Positions 60,863-64,000 of a stretch of DNA of 64,000 nucleotides are shown piece after piece. The DNA comes from Pseudomonas capeferrum (lineage in GTDB: Bacteria > Pseudomonadota > Gammaproteobacteria > Pseudomonadales > Pseudomonadaceae): positions 719,456 to 783,455 of the forward strand of contig NZ_JMIT01000002.1 in assembly GCF_000731675.1 (NCBI RefSeq), in the 5' to 3' direction. Made by a program: the position numbers and the translations under genes. Under the pieces are notes generated by a model. The model was not told the origin of the DNA, ran no database searches, and worked only from the letters and a program-made list of their open reading frames with translations. Each line of letters opens with the position of its first letter. Position 1 is the first letter of the stretch.

Positions 60863-61513
60863 TCAGGATTCGATGAGGGTGCGGCTCAGGCGCTTGGCCC
60901 GCTCCGCATCACGTTGTTCGATGGCATCGAGGATTTCCCCGTGCAGATCGAACGTGGACTGGCAGCGTGGGACGGTGGTCATGTTGTGTTGCAGCGCTGC
61001 CGCTACCACACCGGAGAAATACCGGTACAACTCACTCAATGCAGGGTTGTGGGCGGCATCGACCAGGCGCTGGTGGAACACCAGGTCGCAGGTCACGTAG
61101 GCATCGATGTCGCCGTGAAAGTGCCCGGCACTGCCTTCAAGGGCTTCACGCAGCGCCTTCAGGTCTGCGTCGGTGCGGCGCAACGCCGCCAGGCCGATGG
61201 CCTCGGTCTCGAGGATATGGCGGGTTTCCCGCGCCTGTTCAGGCGTGCAACGCGACATCGCCTGCACAGCCAACAGCGGGTCCTGCACAGCACGCAGATA
61301 ACTGCCATCGCCCTGCCTGATCTCAACCAGGCCACTGAACGCCAGCACACGCATGGCCTCACGCACGGTGTTGCGGCTGATGCCCAGCGCCTGGGCCAGC
61401 TCAGGCTCGGTCGGCAGTCGCTGCCCTACCTGCCAGTCGCCCTGAAGGATGCGCTCACGCATGCGCTCCACGGCGAGTTCGACCAGGGAACGCTTGGTCA
61501 ACGCTACGCTCAT
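60863..61513 (-). CDS. GntR/FadR-subfamily transcriptional regulator
   Basis: A 216-aa regulator. The N-terminal winged HTH contains GQRLPTEPELAQALGISRNTVREAMRVLAFSGLVEIRQGDG. A C-terminal all-helical FCD domain (about 85-210) keeps the Asp/His metal-site pattern, for example in CDLVFHQRLVDAAHN. The ATG at 61513 (MSVALTKRSL) fits the family start. First gene of a regulator-MFS pair. Confidence 0.9.
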   Translation of the reverse strand: MSVALTKRSLVELAVERMRERILQGDWQVGQRLPTEPELAQALGISRNTVREAMRVLAFSGLVEIRQGDGSYLRAVQDPLLAVQAMSRCTPEQARETRHILETEAIGLAALRRTDADLKALREALEGSAGHFHGDIDAYVTCDLVFHQRLVDAAHNPALSELYRYFSGVVAAALQHNMTTVPRCQSTFDLHGEILDAIEQRDAERAKRLSRTLIES

Positions 61514-61651
61514 CACATTCAACCAATCATCCGATGAATTACCGAAGCTTAATGGATGGCGCTCTGGACGGCAAACCACCTGGTATTTCTGCCAGTTGTG
61601 AGCAGCGCACTTTATTGCAACGCTCGCTGTACCTTCCAAGGATGCCTCTCC

Positions 61652-62833
61652 ATGCGACCATCAGCCTTGCTTCTGCTGACGTTGGCCTTGCTGGCAGGTT
61701 GCGGCCCCGCGCAAAAAGGGCCTGAACCGAAAACCCTGATCGTCGGCATCCAAGGTGTGCAATTCGAACAGTACGAGGCATTGGGCGATGCCACCCACCT
61801 GAAGCAACGTCTGTATTACGCGTACACCTATACCGGCGGCATCACCGGCAAGGCCAGCGAGCAGCCCACCCTCAGCGGCCCAGGCTGGGTCACCTTGCTC
61901 ACTGGGGTCTGGAGCAACAAGCATGGCGTTGACTCCAATGCCGAGTCGCTGCGGGTCGACCCGGCATTTCCCAGCTTGTTCAAGCGGCTGCGTGAGGCAC
62001 TGCCGACGGCCTACCTCGCCAGTGTGGTGCACAGGTCGCCCATCAACACCGCATTTTTGCTCGAAGATGCCCATGGCAACGATGTGCGCGAAAGCGGCTT
62101 GTCCGATGAACAGGTCACCCTGCGAGCACTGCAGATTCTCGGCAGCACGCCTGCCGACTTCACCTTCATTGAGCTGGGCGAACCTGATGAAGCCGGCCAC
62201 GCTGCAGGCTTCGGCGAGCGCTACCAACAGGCACTGCGCAATGCCGATAACCGGCTGGGGAGACTGCTGGACAAGGTCGACGAACGGCGCCTCAATCACC
62301 CGCAAGAAGACTGGCTGGTGATTGTCAGTACCGACCATGGCCGCGACTATCGGGGCAAGGGCCATGGTGGCGTCACCGAGCAGGAAAAGACCACCTTCAT
62401 CGCCAGCAACAAACCGATGAACGAAGAGCTGACCGAGCCCATCCTCCCAGAAGAAAACCCCGGGCCAAACAACCTTTATTGCCTTGCCGCGCAGACCTCG
62501 GTGGCGCCCACCGTCCTGCGCCACATGGGCCAGGCGCTGCAAGCCCAGTGGCTACTGGACGGCCCCCCCCTGCTGGGTAAGGCAGGTGCGCGCAAGGCCA
62601 GGGCCGATGAAGCCAATGCGCGTCTACGCTGGCACAGCAGCGCCAAGGGCTACCTGACCATCCTCAAGAACGGGCATGTGGTTGCACAAGTACCGGCCGC
62701 GGCCGGGCAATGGACCGACCCGGACGGCATGGATACCGTCAACGACTACGTGCTGGTACTTGATGCCACCCCGGTGGCGGTGCGCAACAGGCCTGCCGGC
62801 CAACCCTACAACATCGAGGAAGTGGCCTACTGA
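61652..62833 (+). CDS. Alkaline-phosphatase-superfamily lipoprotein
   Basis: A 393-aa predicted lipoprotein: the signal peptide ends in the lipobox LLAGC, with the modified residue at Cys17. The mature part is a type I phosphodiesterase/nucleotide pyrophosphatase-like domain. A nucleophile Ser/Thr lies in QPTLSGPGWVTLLTG (Ser75), with metal-site residues in GEPDEAGH, STDHG and GHGG. The first metal-ligand Asp usually found in a xDG motif after the first strand is Gln34 here (VGIQGV). AAGGA precedes the ATG at 61652. The substrate is unknown; it is divergent from the GntR regulator. Confidence 0.85.
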   Translation: MRPSALLLLTLALLAGCGPAQKGPEPKTLIVGIQGVQFEQYEALGDATHLKQRLYYAYTYTGGITGKASEQPTLSGPGWVTLLTGVWSNKHGVDSNAESLRVDPAFPSLFKRLREALPTAYLASVVHRSPINTAFLLEDAHGNDVRESGLSDEQVTLRALQILGSTPADFTFIELGEPDEAGHAAGFGERYQQALRNADNRLGRLLDKVDERRLNHPQEDWLVIVSTDHGRDYRGKGHGGVTEQEKTTFIASNKPMNEELTEPILPEENPGPNNLYCLAAQTSVAPTVLRHMGQALQAQWLLDGPPLLGKAGARKARADEANARLRWHSSAKGYLTILKNGHVVAQVPAAAGQWTDPDGMDTVNDYVLVLDATPVAVRNRPAGQPYNIEEVAY

Positions 62834-62853
62834 ACGTTGCGCCCTGAATGAAA

Positions 62854-62886
62854 AACCCCGCCTGGCAGCCAGTGCCAGGCGGGGTT
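62854..62886. terminator. Bidirectional terminator between lipoprotein gene and hisC
   Basis: A 13-bp perfect stem AACCCCGCCTGGC / GCCAGGCGGGGTT with an AGCCAGT loop. An A-tract on the left serves as T-tract for the minus-strand hisC transcript. Confidence 0.9.
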
Positions 62887-62920
62887 CGATCAAAGCGGAC
62901 GGCTGCTTGAGCCTGCCTGA

Positions 62921-63967
62921 TCAGTTCAGCGCATCGAGCAATGCCTGGTTCATTTCCGGGGTACCGATGGTAATGCGCAGGAACTGGGCAATCCGCGCCT
63001 GCTTGAAGTGCCGCACGATCACCCCCTGCTCACGCAGGCGCGCCGCCAATTCGGCCGCATCCTGTTGCGGGTGACGGGCGAAGATGAAGTTGGCCGCCGA
63101 CGGCAGCACCTCGAAGCCCTTGGCAGTCAGTTGCTCGACCAGCACTTCCCGGCTGTCGATCACCTTGCGGCAGGTTTCTTCGAAGTAGGCACGGTCTTCG
63201 AACGCCACGGCCGCACCGACGATCGCGGCACGGTCCAGCGGGTAGGAGTTGAAGCTGTTCTTGATCCGCTCCAGCGCCTCGATCAGGTCCGGGTGGCCGA
63301 CCGCCAGGCCAACGCGCAAACCCGCCAGCGAGCGCGACTTGGACAGGGTCTGGGTGACCAGCAGGTTGTCATAGCGGTCCACCAGGCTGATGGCCGTCTC
63401 GCCACCAAAGTCGATGTAGGCTTCATCCACCACCACTACCGAATCACGGTTGGCTTGCAGCAGTTGCTCGACCGCCTGCAATGGCATCAGGCAGCCGGTG
63501 GGCGCGTTCGGGTTGGGGAAGATAATGCCAGCGTTAGGCTTGTTGTAGTCCTGGACACGGATCTGGAACTGCTCGTCCAGCGCCACCTGCTCGAAGGCGA
63601 TGCCATACAGGCCGCAGTAGACCGGGTAGAAGCTGTAGCTGATGTCCGGGAACAACAGCGGCGCGTCGTGCTGGAACAGACCGTGGAAGATGTGCGCCAG
63701 CACTTCGTCCGAACCGTTGCCGACGAACACCTGGCCAGGGGTTACCCCGTAGTACTCGGCCACCGCCTGCTTGAGCCGGTCACCGTTCGGGTCCGGGTAC
63801 AGGCGCAGGTTGTCGTTCAGCTCGCCACGCATGGCTTCCAGCGCCTTGGGCGACGGGCCATAAGGGTTTTCATTGGTGTTGAGCTTGACCAGGCGGGCCA
63901 GCTTGGGTTGCTCGCCCGGCACGTAAGGCACCAGGTCCTTGACGAAGGGGCTCCAGAATCGACTCAT
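62921..63967 (-). CDS. hisC: Histidinol-phosphate aminotransferase
   Basis: A 348-aa class II PLP aminotransferase that converts imidazole-acetol phosphate to histidinol phosphate. It has [14 protein letters not shown] at the N-terminus, the PLP-site PNPNAPTG and DEAYIDF motifs, and the Schiff-base lysine in [14 protein letters not shown]. Its ATG lies immediately after what looks like the end of hisD, the usual hisG-hisD-hisC order. Confidence 0.96.
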   Translation of the reverse strand: MSRFWSPFVKDLVPYVPGEQPKLARLVKLNTNENPYGPSPKALEAMRGELNDNLRLYPDPNGDRLKQAVAEYYGVTPGQVFVGNGSDEVLAHIFHGLFQHDAPLLFPDISYSFYPVYCGLYGIAFEQVALDEQFQIRVQDYNKPNAGIIFPNPNAPTGCLMPLQAVEQLLQANRDSVVVVDEAYIDFGGETAISLVDRYDNLLVTQTLSKSRSLAGLRVGLAVGHPDLIEALERIKNSFNSYPLDRAAIVGAAVAFEDRAYFEETCRKVIDSREVLVEQLTAKGFEVLPSAANFIFARHPQQDAAELAARLREQGVIVRHFKQARIAQFLRITIGTPEMNQALLDALN

Positions 63968-63969
63968 GC

Positions 63970-64000
63970 TCAGTTCCCCTTGGCTTGGGTCAGGATACGG
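63970..64000 (-). CDS. hisD: Probable 3' end of hisD (histidinol dehydrogenase)
   Basis: Only about nine sense codons are visible. The minus-strand frame reads R-I-L-T-Q-A-K-G-N and stops with TGA at 63972-63970, two bases before the hisC ATG. A hisD call rests on synteny with other pseudomonads, not on domain evidence. Confidence 0.5.
   Translation of the reverse strand, partial: RILTQAKGN

Overview
The window is chromosomal DNA from a fluorescent Pseudomonas, most likely the P. putida group. Three things point there: GC-rich coding with strong third-position GC bias; the gene order zwf/hexR - oprB/gts - gtrS/gltR - glk - edd - gap - heme locus - arc - gcv - cspA - lptFG/pepA/holC/valS - hupN - hisC, which I recall from P. 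putida genomes; and P. putida-type REP elements in several intergenic gaps. No tRNA, rRNA, CRISPR array, insertion sequence or prophage was seen.

Layout. (1) 1-16.7 kb is the periplasmic-to-cytoplasmic glucose module. It holds zwf (cut by the left edge), its divergent repressor gene hexR, a hexose-6-phosphate mutarotase, the porin oprB, the glucose ABC transporter gtsABCD, an AGE-family sugar isomerase, the two-component pair gtrS/gltR, glk, edd and divergent gap. HexR-type operators lie in front of zwf/hexR, edd and gap. (2) 16.7-22.6 kb is an iron/heme uptake locus: a Fur box, an ECF sigma factor, a FecR-type anti-sigma, a TonB-dependent receptor with an STN signalling domain, a heme oxygenase and a DUF454 membrane protein. 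(3) 22.5-29.6 kb is the arginine deiminase pathway, with two divergent ArcD-type antiporters followed by arcA, arcB, arcC and a small conserved protein.

(4) 29.7-46.7 kb contains a TyrR-like sigma54 activator resembling GcsR and, about 10 kb downstream, its probable target, the gcvH-gcvP-sdaA-gcvT glycine/serine operon. The operon has a clear -24/-12 promoter preceded by palindromic repeats. Between regulator and target lies an accessory stretch: gltS with many TTA codons; a MarR-controlled hydrolase/MFS pair; and a LysR-linked four-gene unit (Fe(II)/2-oxoglutarate oxygenase, AMP-forming ligase, 'thermostable hemolysin' family protein, Bcr/CflA-type exporter) that looks like a small uncharacterised metabolite pathway. 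This is the best candidate for new biology here.

(5) 47-64 kb is mostly core genome: cspA, an RDD membrane protein, lptG/lptF, pepA, holC, valS, rlmF, hupN, the nucleoid protein gene yejK, a GIY-YIG protein, a SnoaL-like protein, a CynX-type MFS with its GntR regulator, an alkaline-phosphatase-superfamily lipoprotein with one atypical metal-site residue, hisC, and probably the last codons of hisD at the right edge.
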